From positions 19,349,292-19,413,291 of the forward strand of contig NC_088312.1 in NCBI RefSeq assembly GCF_910592395.1: 64,000 bases of DNA. Reading direction: 5' to 3'. Position numbers and translations under genes: made by a program. The stretch's first letter is position 1; the number at the start of each line of letters is the position of its first letter. Origin of the DNA: Lineus longissimus. Its lineage: Eukaryota; Nemertea; Pilidiophora; Heteronemertea; Lineidae. Positions 49,155 through 58,433 of the stretch are shown one piece after another. The notes below the pieces were generated by a model. That model saw nothing but the letters and a program-made list of their open reading frames with translations, did not search any database and was not told the DNA's origin.

Positions 49155-50411
49155 TCAGTGTTGGAGTGAAGCAATCTGAGAATTCTGAATGTTAACCTGG
49201 GCGTCAGAAACCACGAATATGTGCATTTTGTATGGTCCCTTTCCAGATTTCTTTGTAATAGATAATTGAATACCATCTTTTGTGTTCTGGAGCTTCTTTC
49301 CTGATCCGTGTAGACGATTATCTTCAGAAGTTCTCTGGTCCAACCATAAACCATAGTGATTAGAATCACCATAGTATTTCTCCATGGTCATGTTACAGTC
49401 ATGAGTTTTCTTCAAATCTTCAGACATAAAATGTTTCTTGATCTCCTCCCATTGATCCATCATTCTCATTCCTTCTGGGAACACCTGATTGGCAACACCC
49501 TCTATTGTGATCTGCACTTTACTTATGTTAGGGTTTTCAAACTTCTCTGAATCTCTAGCTCCATCTACATAGTCAGACACAAATAGTAATAATAATCCTT
49601 TAATAGACATTCTTGGAAAGTTGATGTTCTCATTAATTAGTGTTTCATTAGCAGTAACATTGACTGTCTTAAAATGGTCTACCCAATCATAAAATATCGA
49701 GAAACCAGAGTTGTATTTGTTGCTCAGTTGATTTGCAATCATCTTATTAGTAACCGTGTCGTATTCAAAACAAATATTCTCTAGTTTGTAGCCCATACTT
49801 GCTGTGGTTGCGGTAACTATGATCTCTTCCTTTGGTGCTAATGTGATTTCAATGATAACATCTTCTTGAATTGGAAACTTGTAAAATGGAGCATGATGAT
49901 GGAATAGTTCAAAATCTAATGGTATTTTGTACTTCTTGTCAAACACTTTCTTTAAAGTCTTTTCATTAGCTGTTTCTCCAGTGACATCAGCTTCAGCGAC
50001 TCCTGATCTTAATTCTCTAAGATTTTCTGATTGAATACCCTGAAAAACTCTATCATTTCTTTCTTCTCCAGTTAGCCACAGATCTTTAAATGTAGAATAA
50101 TGACTGTATTCGTCAAGGTCAAATATCTGCTCTGTTCCCCACTTAACCACCATCTTTGAAATCAGGTTTCTACCAAGATTATTTACAACACTATTTTTAG
50201 AATCACCAGAAATGGTTACATCAGCAGACAGATAAAGAGATTTAGGTACAAAGAATGTATTCTCTCGCAATGCCGGTATTCTAACATACAGTGTTTCTTT
50301 GGGGTTAGCAGATGAGGGGTTATGAGTAATGATATGATGCTGCCTCTCAGCTTTTAAACCAAGTGGAATCTTATGTGCCCTTTCGGTATTTAATAAATAT
50401 CCTGTTGCCAT
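49155..50411 (-). CDS. Major capsid protein, double jelly-roll, 418 aa
   Basis: Builds the pseudo-hexagonal capsid in Polinton-like viruses. Typical features are an N-terminal AERQHHIITHNPSSANP start region, RIPALRENTFFVPKSLYLSAD (first strands), the VVNNLGRNLISKMVVKWG segment (about 75-95), FKDLWLTGEERNDRVFQGIQ (about 109-128) and, in the second barrel, FPRMSIKGLLLLF and NPNISKVQITIEGVANQVFPEGM (about 290-330), which is highly conserved in the family. Length is normal and there is no break. Unlike most genes to its left it contains no mini-hairpin unit. Confidence 0.92.
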   Translation of the reverse strand: MATGYLLNTERAHKIPLGLKAERQHHIITHNPSSANPKETLYVRIPALRENTFFVPKSLYLSADVTISGDSKNSVVNNLGRNLISKMVVKWGTEQIFDLDEYSHYSTFKDLWLTGEERNDRVFQGIQSENLRELRSGVAEADVTGETANEKTLKKVFDKKYKIPLDFELFHHHAPFYKFPIQEDVIIEITLAPKEEIIVTATTASMGYKLENICFEYDTVTNKMIANQLSNKYNSGFSIFYDWVDHFKTVNVTANETLINENINFPRMSIKGLLLLFVSDYVDGARDSEKFENPNISKVQITIEGVANQVFPEGMRMMDQWEEIKKHFMSEDLKKTHDCNMTMEKYYGDSNHYGLWLDQRTSEDNRLHGSGKKLQNTKDGIQLSITKKSGKGPYKMHIFVVSDAQVNIQNSQIASLQH

Positions 50412-51392
50412 TTTCTATTTATTTACTAGTAAAATTATGTTACATTTTCCAGGCAAAATTAAGGCCTCTAAAAACCACTTGGTTCCACAGTAAATAGAAA
50501 TACTACAGGTGGCGCCTCATGGTGTCAAACTGGTACATCATTCCCCTTACTACACAGATAAACCACCGCATCTAATCCCTTTAAGCAGAATTACATGTAT
50601 CTTTGACTACCGGTAGTTCAAAAATTCCCGCCCATGACGTCATCACCTAGCTCATGAAGAACTGAACAACTCAGTGTCACCAGGGCACACCAGGGTACAT
50701 GTGAATGGACACAGTCGTCGTCAACTAGGGCCTACCAGTGGTTGTCTGCAAGATGAATGAAGATTTCAGTTACGCACAATCTCACCAGATGGAGAAAGTG
50801 TGACGTTAACATCATGTCTCCATGGACAGAATAACATTTGCCTTTAAACCATAGTGATATTCAGTTGTACAATGGCCATATCAGATGTTGCAGTCATTAA
50901 TTATTTGTGCTTGCAAATTACAATGGTCATATCAGATGTTGCAGTCATTAATTATTTTTGCTTGTCAAAGACATGAAAAGGCCTATTGTGTCTTAATGCG
51001 TTTATCCGACAGAATTTTCGAAAATATTTTCGGAGCTGAAAATTATTTTTGCGTCGTTAAAATAATTTCTCGAAATTCTGTCGGATAAACGCATTAACGA
51101 ACAATAGACCTTTGTAATACTTTGGGACGTGAGTATTGTTTGGTAACATATGTTACCATGTACATGCAGACTCTTTCAACAATATTTTCAATAGATTCAA
51201 GCAACAATGATTAATAACTGTATCAGCTGTCTTGTAGGCCTACAGCATTTATTGGAATACGCTGGGACTGTCAAGATGTGCGAACTTCAAGGGTTCATTT
51301 CTCTGCTATTTTTTAACGGATATTTGCAATGATGTATCCTTGGAAAGCTATTGACGTGTACTTTCTGTTGGAATACAGTAAGTCATGATTAC
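50412..51392. other. Non-coding right arm of the Polinton
   Basis: Nearly 1 kb between the MCP start and the right terminal repeat with no gene. It holds a 51-bp tandem duplication (50869-50919 and 50920-50970) and a long inverted repeat just after it. The left end of the Polinton has no matching non-coding block, so this may contain the capsid-gene promoter or an acquired element. Confidence 0.6.
50980..51111. repeat. Inverted repeat with about 40-bp arms
   Basis: Left arm 50980-51021 and right arm 51070-51111 pair almost perfectly (GGCCTATTG outer end, TTATCCGACAGAATTTCGA inner part). The roughly 48-bp loop is AT-rich. It could be a MITE inserted in the Polinton or a functional cruciform. 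No clear target duplication. Confidence 0.75.
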
Positions 51393-51576
51393 ATTAACCC
51401 ATTGAACTCTAGTATTCCCTCACCATTTCCCTTACCATTTCATTGCAACGCTTCACTGGGAATCTCATGAATGATAGAAAGTGTGTATTGTGGTGGATTG
51501 GTTCTTTGGGGTTGTAGGCTTATTTGGGGCAAAAGACCTGTAAGGTCTTTGGTCAAAAGGGCCTAAAACATAACCT
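51393..51576 (-). repeat. Polinton right terminal inverted repeat, inner part
   Basis: The inner 184 bp of the right repeat. The outer 29 bp are at 58130-58158, beyond the DIRS insertion. Together they make 213 bp, the same length as the left repeat. Confidence 0.93.
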
Positions 51577-51763
51577 ATTTTGTGTCATTCAAACTTACCT
51601 ATGGAACACTTTTGCATGTTACTCCATTTGGGCTCAAACACAAGAGTATCCCTTTAATTTTCTAAAGGGAGAACTGAGTTAACAGCTCGGCCGCCAGGCG
51701 GCGCCCTGACCGATCCCGCGAGATCGCGCCGATCTCATGCCGCCATATTCAGTCTTTACTCTT
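51577..51763 (+). repeat. DIRS left inverted terminal repeat
   Basis: Begins ATTTTGTGTCATTCAAACTT. From CTTACCTATGGAACAC onward it is the reverse complement of the right terminus. The outermost about 23 bp differ between the two ends, as is normal in DIRS elements. Confidence 0.9.
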
Positions 51764-52059
51764 GTGCTTCTACGAAGCACATCGTTTTTTCAAAGCTGCC
51801 GTGAATTCGATTTAAAACCAAATTCAACCAGCCAAGTCTAGACGATTTTTGGGTTCATTCACCTACGGAGTAGACCGCCAAACTAACCTTGGCATTAGTA
51901 TTGTCCAGTCTATTTAATTATAGACATTTTCTTAGCTAGCTTAGTCGACCCGGCTCCATTATTTTGATCTTGGTAGGGTAGAGTTAAGTAGGCTATTCTC
52001 CGCTCTATTGTAATGAACAAGACTCAGATCCATTGCAATAGTGTTTAATTCAAGTAGGC
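51764..52059. other. DIRS 5' untranslated region
   Basis: No frame or motif beyond AT-rich sequence. Presumably promoter and leader for the gag-like gene. Confidence 0.4.
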
Positions 52060-54348
52060 ATGTTTTCCTTTCCATTAATTATTGCGTCCTTTCTGGCCTA
52101 CTTGGGGTTCCCAGTGTTTTTATTGTCATTGGTACCATTTTTTATATGGCGTACCCCTCTGACGGCATCCTTTGTCTCACCACAAAGGAATGCGTCTGGT
52201 GGCGGGAAACGGGCCGCGAAGACGCCTAAACCCTCTTCCGGTTCCGTTTCCGGGCATATAACCCGGAGGTCTAGCAAACCTCCCGCCACCACCCCTTCCG
52301 TCAGCCGAGTTCCGGTTCCGGCCGCGGCTGCGAAGGATGCGGGATCTGACATTATTAATGTCTGTGGTCCCAAGGGAGACTTACATCCAATAAGTCTCCA
52401 AGGGTTTAATATACCCCGGACCTCAGGGAACCTTCCGGTTCCCCTGTCGTCCGCTCCCCCGAGTACAAGCCCTTTGTACCCGCGGGAGCACCCTGCTTCC
52501 GGTCCGCCGATTGCAGTTCCGGTTACTGACGCGGGTTCCCGTTTTTCAGTAACCGAAGACTCTACTGGGGGTTTTTCTCAGTCTTTACTGCGAAATAACC
52601 CCAGTCCTCACGGACACAGTAGAGTAGGGCCGGACCTTATAACGCCACCTCCTAAACGCCATGCGTCTTCGGTAACAGCGTTTCCGCCCTCCGTACCTCC
52701 TTCTAAAAGGGCTTCCGGTAGCTCCATACCGGCGAAGGAGTTACGGGCATTTCCGGTTTCGGACTTCGTCCTACCGGAAATGCAGGCACCTTCCTACGTT
52801 GGCCAACCTCTTGGGTGGAACCAACCGGAAGTGCCACCCCCTCCTCGTAGCAGAGGCGTCGTTCCCATGGAACGAGCTACGCAGAGAGGACATCTGAACT
52901 CTAGTTCAGAATATGGGCAACTTCCGCTTCCGGAAGACCCATTCGCCCGCACATACGGCTTCCAGGGTTCGCTTATGCGCTCACCCTCGCCTCAACCGCC
53001 CGTCGTTGAGAGAAGCCGCACGTCGGGTCCGGAACCCGAGTCGGGACAGCAACTGTCCCAGCTCATCCAGATGGTAGCAGGTCTTTCTGATAGACTCAGC
53101 CATCTGGAGCAGGGTTCCGGTTCCTCTGGTGCGCCTGGTCCCATCGGATACCCACCATCCGACTCCTCTATTTTAGAGGAATTTTCTGAGAACGAGAGTT
53201 CTCAGCCAGGCTACCGCTCCCCCAATCAGGAGGAGCTGTCACCAGAGGAGGCCAGTATCCTGTCGGATATGAGGACACTCAGATCCTTGATCAGAGCGTA
53301 CCTCCCGCAGGATCTGTGCCCTACCCCGCCGGAACTGCCAGCCTTGTCAACACCGACCTTTTCACTCTGGGGACAGGAAGTGGATCCCAATCCACAGGTT
53401 TCTCAAGGCTCCACTCGGGCACTTGAATTCCTTCCTCCCTCCCCGTCGGTGTTAGCAGTCTCTGAACTTTTGGAGCGTACAATCAGAGACTCACAAGGCG
53501 CCCACCAACGTACTTCCATCCCTGTCCTTCCGGCAGTCGGACCGGAAGCTTGGTGTAAACCGGGGAAGTTGTTCACGGCACAACTTCCTCCCGTTAGGCA
53601 GTACCGCGCTGACTATTATCGAGTCAGCTCGGCCGGCTGTCCAGCTGCAGCATCGACTTCCATATTAAAGGACGATGTACAGCTGGACCAACTCGTGCCT
53701 AGGGTGACCTCCTCCTCGGCTTACCGAGACCTTAGAGCACAAGAGGGTCTGGCCAAAAACACGTTAGCGGTGCTCTCCTACGCAGAGCACACTAACCTGG
53801 CCCTAGCCAGATCCCTAAAAGATAATGAGTCACTATCTGATGACACAAAATCGCTTGTGACATCCTTGTCACATTCGATTAGGCACGCTATTGCGCTGTC
53901 CGCCAAGACCGCAGCAAATAGCGTCCTACTCCGTAGAGACGCCGCACTGGGCTCTCTCAATGTCATCAGATCCCTCCAGCTGGAAGGGGCCTTAAGAACC
54001 GCTCCTATGGACGGTTCTTTCCTGTTCGCAGATTCTGTACAAGAGGCGGCTCAAGCACAGAAAGATTGGGACAAATTATATGCCCCCACTGCGACACAGA
54101 GGGCCAAGACCTCTCTACCTAACGCTAGAAAGATAGAGAGGCCCCAGCAGGCATCGGGTTCAATCCCGTACGCCAGGCAGGTCCTGCCTAGGCCTACCCC
54201 GCCTAGTCAGCCTGCTCCTGCTGGATCCTTCCGACGGGAAGCGGAGGGTCGCCGGACTGGAAAGAGGAAAAATACTTCCTCTAACCAGGGTGGATCCGGT
54301 CCGACTAAGCACTCCTTTCGCCCAAGGGGTGCTGGCCGGAAGAGGTGA
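52060..54348 (+). CDS. DIRS gag-like protein (ORF1), 762 aa
   Basis: The expected position and size for a DIRS ORF1. Residues 1-30 are strongly hydrophobic (FPLIIASFLAYLGFPVFLLS), unusual for a gag, so the true start may be different, although no other early ATG is in frame. Residues 40-400 are Pro/Ser-rich and disordered. About 400-660 is a more conserved helical region (LERTIRDSQGAHQ; TNLALARSLKDNESLSDD; AANSVLLRRDAALGSL) resembling the part conserved in DIRS gags. The C-terminus is basic (RRTGKRKNTSS; RPRGAGRKR), suited to nucleic-acid binding. It overlaps ORF2 by 59 bp in another frame. Confidence 0.8.
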   Translation: MFSFPLIIASFLAYLGFPVFLLSLVPFFIWRTPLTASFVSPQRNASGGGKRAAKTPKPSSGSVSGHITRRSSKPPATTPSVSRVPVPAAAAKDAGSDIINVCGPKGDLHPISLQGFNIPRTSGNLPVPLSSAPPSTSPLYPREHPASGPPIAVPVTDAGSRFSVTEDSTGGFSQSLLRNNPSPHGHSRVGPDLITPPPKRHASSVTAFPPSVPPSKRASGSSIPAKELRAFPVSDFVLPEMQAPSYVGQPLGWNQPEVPPPPRSRGVVPMERATQRGHLNSSSEYGQLPLPEDPFARTYGFQGSLMRSPSPQPPVVERSRTSGPEPESGQQLSQLIQMVAGLSDRLSHLEQGSGSSGAPGPIGYPPSDSSILEEFSENESSQPGYRSPNQEELSPEEASILSDMRTLRSLIRAYLPQDLCPTPPELPALSTPTFSLWGQEVDPNPQVSQGSTRALEFLPPSPSVLAVSELLERTIRDSQGAHQRTSIPVLPAVGPEAWCKPGKLFTAQLPPVRQYRADYYRVSSAGCPAAASTSILKDDVQLDQLVPRVTSSSAYRDLRAQEGLAKNTLAVLSYAEHTNLALARSLKDNESLSDDTKSLVTSLSHSIRHAIALSAKTAANSVLLRRDAALGSLNVIRSLQLEGALRTAPMDGSFLFADSVQEAAQAQKDWDKLYAPTATQRAKTSLPNARKIERPQQASGSIPYARQVLPRPTPPSQPAPAGSFRREAEGRRTGKRKNTSSNQGGSGPTKHSFRPRGAGRKR

Positions 54349-56453
54349 CTCCCCCCTCCTTTCTCCTCCCGGACGCAAAAAGGAGCCGACTCCGGTAGTC
54401 GGGGGCCGTCTGCAAAAATTTGCAGACATTTGGGACGATTGGTGCCCAAAGGGGTCCCCAGTCCCAAACATGTTGAGGTACGGAGTGAAACTAGATTTCA
54501 ACCGTACCCCCCCGACTACCATATATCCAACCCCAGTTCAGCCACCGAAGGACCCAGTCAAGGCCTCTGCCCTCCAAGCAGAGGTCGCGACATTACTGGA
54601 GAAGCAAGCTATCCAGGTCCTTCAAGATCCATGCTCCCCCGGCTTTTACAGCCACGTTTTCTTGGTTCCCAAGAAAGCAGGGACATGGAGGCTGATCATA
54701 GACCTTTCCAGGTTAAACACCTTCTTGAATGTTCCTCATTTCAAGATGGAAACCACCAGGTCTATAGCAACGGCGATACAGCCCAACGATTGGGCGGTAT
54801 CGATGGATTTAATGGATGCGTACTTACATGTACCGATCCATCCAGACTATCAACACTTCCTTCGATTCCATTACGAAGGAAAGACGTATCAATTCAGGGC
54901 CCTGCCGTTCGGTCTGGCATCGGCACCCCTAATTTTTACGATGATAGTCACAGCCTTCGTCGCTCCCTTTCACGTGATGGGGTTCAAGCTCCATCACTAC
55001 CTAGACGATTGGCTACTCCGTTGCAAATCGCGGGAACTACTACTGCAACAACTTCAGGTTCTAAAGCAAAAAGTAGTTTCCGCAGGTTGGATTATCAACG
55101 AAACAAAGTCAGAATTCATACCATCCCAAGACTTCGTTTACGTTGGAGTTCGGTTCCTTACGGCCATAGGGAAAATGCTGCCCCCCCCTAGACAGGATAA
55201 AGAAAATTCTTCATCTCGTCGCAGAATTCAGAGGAAGGACTCAAGCTCCCGCAAGGCGATGCTTGAGCCTTTTGGGACTTCTGAATTCGGCAGCAGACCA
55301 AATCCCCCTTGGCCGTCTATATATGCGTCCCATCCAGATGTTTCTAATGTCTCTATGGAAACCCCACAGGGACCCATTAGACAAGTTGGTATTGATACCT
55401 CAATACCTACTCAAGAACGTCTGGAACTTCTGGGAGTCGGAGACTCGTCTCCAAAGCGGTGTAGATCTTGCTCCACCGCCCCCAGAAGTGTCCCTGTTCA
55501 CAGATGCTTCCCTACTAGGGTGGGGAGCACATCTGAACAACGGGGACATGTCCATAAGAGGTCTATGGACAAGGGAGGAGACCATTCTTCCAATAAATAT
55601 ATTGGAAATGAAGGCTGTCCTTCTTGCCGTGAGGGCTCTTTCCCTTCGCCTGAAGAATCGGAGAGTAACCCTGTTCTCCGACAATTCTACAGTAGTAGCA
55701 TATGTCAGGAGACAGGGAGGCACAAAGTCCGGCATTCTTTGCCAGCTAACTTGGGAGCTTTACCATCTTTGTGCCGACCTTGGAGTATCGATATGTGCCA
55801 GACACATACCGGGCAATCGCAACATCCTTGCCGACGCCCTGTCCCGTCAGAACAAGCTAGTTCAGACAGAGTGGACACTCCATCAGGAGATTGTAGACGA
55901 CCTTTGTCGCCTTTGGCAATCTCCGAAGGTAGATCTGTTCGCCACCAGGCTGAACAATCGCCTTCCCATCTATTACTCTCCACTTCCGGACGAAGAGGCC
56001 CTGGAAGTCGACAGCCTTACAGCCTCTTGGGTCGGGCTGAACGCATATGCGTTTCCACCCCTCCCTCTCATCCAACCAGTCCTGAACAAGATCTTGACCA
56101 GCCATCCGGTGAGAATAACTCTCATCGCACCTTGCTGGCCAAATCAGGCCTGGTTCCCAGCCTTGCTGGAGCTCCTGATAGATCACCCCAGGAGTCTTCC
56201 TACTTGGAAGCACCTCCTGTGGCACCCCCTGGGGAGATGCTACCACCAGAACCCTGGATTTTTCAAGTTTCACGCCTGGAACTTATCCAGTTGCATCTCC
56301 ACCAGAGAGGCTTTTCGGACATCGCTGTCAAGCGCATGTCCGCACCTCAAAGGGGGTCTACCCTTGATGTGTATCAAGGAAAGTGGTCTACCTTCACTTC
56401 CTGGTGCAGGGAGAACGGAGTTAATCCGATCTCTCCCTCTATATACAGATTAG
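54290..56453 (+). pseudogene. DIRS reverse transcriptase / RNase H (ORF2), frameshifted
   Basis: The RT runs in one frame from 54290 to about 55185: VFLVPKKAGTWRLIIDLSRLN (fingers), SMDLMDAYLHVPIH (palm Asp), ALPFGLASAPLIFT and the catalytic HHYLDDWLL near 54993-55019. Continuation into RNase H needs a one-base shift in the run of eight C at 55181-55188. The next frame then gives FTDASLLGWGAHL (55497), EMKAVLLAVRAL, FSDNSTVVAYV and HIPGNRNILADALSR, the four acidic RNase H sites. After that comes the conserved DIRS region (KVDLFATRLNNRLPIYYS; APCWPNQAWFP), sometimes called methyltransferase-like. A homopolymer indel is the simplest cause; programmed shifting is possible. About two-thirds of the element is intact. 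Confidence 0.85.
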
Positions 56454-57343
56454 TTGATTTCCTTATTGAATTATTCACGGAAAGACAACTATCTGTCACG
56501 GCTATAAAAGGGTACAAGTCCGCCATCGCTTCTACCCTCCGTGTTTTAAGCACCTGGGATCTTCGTTGGGAGGACCAAATAACCCCTCTTTTCAGAGGAA
56601 TGTTATTAGAGCGTCCTAGACCGGTTCACAACACCCCTAAATGGGACCTTTCTGTTGTCCTTAAGGTGCTCATGAGGCATCCTTTTGAACCCATGTCTAT
56701 TTCATCCATGAAATATCTGACACTCAAAACGGTCTTTCTAGTAGCCTTGGCTACCGCCCAACGGAGATCAGAGCTCCATGCACTTTCTTTTAAGAAGCTG
56801 GCTTTTAGAGAGGGAGGGGAGGTTATCCTGGCTTTTATACCAGGATTTCTGGCGAAGAACCAGGGACCGGCCGCCTCTCGGCCCCCGGTTACTATTCCCT
56901 CTCTGTCAGGAACGATCTCTTATGATCTTCCTGACAGAACTTTATGTCCCGTCAGGGCCCTAAAGTTCTACATAAATAGGACAAAACCTCCCGGTATCCG
57001 CCAGGGGAGAGAGCGTTTGTTTTTGTCCTATAAGGAGGGAAATAAACGAGAGATAGCGGCCGCCACTATTTCAAGGTGGATTGTGGAGACTATTCGTCTT
57101 TCCTACAACACCTTGAAGACTTCCTCTGATCTTCGTGCGCTAGCTAACATCTCAGCGCACGAAGTTAGAGCACTAGCCACCTCCTGGGCTAACTACCGAG
57201 GAGTTGCTCTTCAAGAAGTCGTTTCCGCTGCATGTTGGAGTAATCACTCCACATTCTCTCGTTTCTACCTACGAGACGTTTCTTCCCTCGTAGATGGCAT
57301 GCACACAATCGGCCCGATTGTGTCTGCGGGGCATGTTGTTTGA
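56336..57343 (+). CDS. DIRS tyrosine recombinase
   Basis: Inserts the circular DIRS DNA by site-specific recombination, which explains the missing target duplication. The catalytic set is visible: Arg in LATAQRRSELHAL (about 56750-56790), His-x-x-Arg in SAHEVRALATSW (about 57153-57188), a second His in CWSNHSTFSR, and the nucleophile Tyr in SRFYLRDVSS (about 57262-57290). The N-terminal core-binding part is LDVYQGKWSTFTSWC. The first ATG of this region in frame is 56336. The frame is open further upstream, all the way to 54290, so fusion or overlap with ORF2 is possible; in many DIRS elements this ORF overlaps the RT ORF. Intact. Confidence 0.88.
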   Translation: MSAPQRGSTLDVYQGKWSTFTSWCRENGVNPISPSIYRLVDFLIELFTERQLSVTAIKGYKSAIASTLRVLSTWDLRWEDQITPLFRGMLLERPRPVHNTPKWDLSVVLKVLMRHPFEPMSISSMKYLTLKTVFLVALATAQRRSELHALSFKKLAFREGGEVILAFIPGFLAKNQGPAASRPPVTIPSLSGTISYDLPDRTLCPVRALKFYINRTKPPGIRQGRERLFLSYKEGNKREIAAATISRWIVETIRLSYNTLKTSSDLRALANISAHEVRALATSWANYRGVALQEVVSAACWSNHSTFSRFYLRDVSSLVDGMHTIGPIVSAGHVV

Positions 57344-57772
57344 TCCTGGCTAGATCAAAAAAGGGGGGGGAAGCCCGATTGAAGAGTCAAACGCGCATCT
57401 TGCGCCATTTTTGATATGCCCTATCTTCAACATCCAGGCAACCCCTAGTAGACTAGAAAGGACGCAATTTCTTATTGTTGTTTAGCAATAATTCATTCTA
57501 CACCCTTCAACATGCCTTACTTGCTCTAAGCTCTGTTGCCGGAAAGAAGATGGTTTTATTACGCAATTCTAGCGCTTTCCGGAGAATGGGTCTATTACTC
57601 TCTATAATATGATTGTAATACCGAGATCAAAATACCGGTCCCCCGGTTCTCCCCATTTCTTTCCCCTGGCGGTCCTCCTTAGCTAATATGCCGGTGGTGC
57701 CTCCTGGATGGAACAACAGCTCAGCCTTAGGTAAGTCCTCGTTTCCCACCTCCAATAGGTTGCTGGGATTCG
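57344..57772. other. DIRS 3' non-coding region
   Basis: Follows the recombinase stop. It has a G-run near 57364-57371 and no open frame of note. The element's internal complementary region starts at its end. Confidence 0.45.
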
Positions 57773-57870
57773 ATGCAAAAGTGTTCCATAGGTAAGTTTG
57801 AATGACACAAAATGCCCATTTCCTTACAAGAAATGGCCATTTTGTTAGTTCATACTTACCTATGGAACAC
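57773..57870 (-). repeat. DIRS internal complementary region
   Basis: 57773-57818 is the complement of the left outer end and about 57819-57870 the complement of the right outer end, joined at AAAATGCCC. This is the template for closing the circle. It lets the element limits be set to within one base. Confidence 0.92.
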
Positions 57871-57918
57871 GGCCCTCCCGCCGTCCCCACAAACGGGACA
57901 TACTCTTTATTAACGCTC

Positions 57919-58129
57919 AAGAGTAAAGACTAAATATGGCGGCATGAGATCGGCGCGATCTCGCGGGATCGGTCAGGGCGCCGCCTGGCGGCCGAGCTGT
58001 TAACTCAGTTCTCCCTTTAGAAAATTAAAGGGATACTCTTGTGTTTGAGCCCAAATGGAGTAACATGCAAAAGTGTTCCATAGGTAAGTATGAACTAACA
58101 AAATGGCCATTTCTTGTAAGGAAATGGGC
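57919..58129 (-). repeat. DIRS right inverted terminal repeat
   Basis: 211 bp ending GGAAATGGGC, complementary to the left repeat except for its outermost about 47 bp, which are matched instead by the internal complementary region. Confidence 0.9.
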
Positions 58130-58158
58130 AGTTCCTACCATCGCAATATACACTTTCT
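58130..58158 (-). repeat. Polinton right terminal repeat, outer part
   Basis: 29 bp exactly complementary to 31878-31906, cut off from the rest of the repeat by the DIRS element. Followed by TCTGGG (58159-58164). Confidence 0.93.
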
Positions 58159-58164
58159 TCTGGG

Positions 58165-58433
58165 CCTATTTTACTGCTGGGGTAATTAGCGCTATCTATC
58201 AATGTGCACCGGGCCTAGAAATTATTTGTGATTACGACCATTGTCATGGAGTTTTATCTTATTTTGTACCGGGAGTCGACCTTATGGACTGTAAGAGCCG
58301 TGGTGATGGAGTTTTGTTCCACTTTGACCGTGGGTCGAAGATCATTTGATAGGGGCAGTACCGGTATTGGTGTTGGTAGACATATGCCGAATCCCAGAAA
58401 TAATAAATCCCAATCCATTTAATAGACTGTTTA
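58165..58433. other. Short non-array flank right of the Polinton
   Basis: 269 bp that match neither the array nor the transposons. No gene. This is the right remnant of the DNA into which the Polinton inserted. Confidence 0.5.

Larger units (their letters stand above)
51577..58129 (+). mobile_element. DIRS-type tyrosine-recombinase retrotransposon, 6.55 kb
   Basis: Nested in the right Polinton repeat. It has unequal inverted termini (51577-51763 and 57919-58129), a 98-bp internal complementary region (57773-57870) that joins the complements of both outer ends, gag-like, RT/RNase H and tyrosine recombinase regions, and no target duplication. These together are diagnostic of the DIRS group, which replicates through a circle and inserts by recombination. 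Confidence 0.94.
31878..58158. mobile_element. Polinton/Maverick DNA transposon (virus-like), with nested DIRS
   Basis: The limits are set by a 6-bp target duplication and 213-bp terminal inverted repeats beginning 5'-AGAAAGTG. Total length is 26.28 kb, or 19.73 kb without the 6.55-kb DIRS insert, which is within the usual Polinton range. It encodes family-defining PolB, retroviral-type integrase, A32-like packaging ATPase and double jelly-roll major capsid protein, plus penton-like proteins. Genes lie on both strands with little space between them and no visible introns. Three in-frame stops suggest decay, but most genes are open. Confidence 0.95.

Noticed and set aside
52758-52770. GGACTTCGTCC in the DIRS gag gene as a mini-element
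   Set aside because: Only stem B is present and its flanks do not match the Polinton units; treated as chance.
54563-55191. Other long frames over the DIRS RT (for example 54430-55191 and several minus-strand ones)
   Set aside because: They lack any motif and overlap the clear RT, RNase H and gag frames; high GC makes open shadow frames likely.
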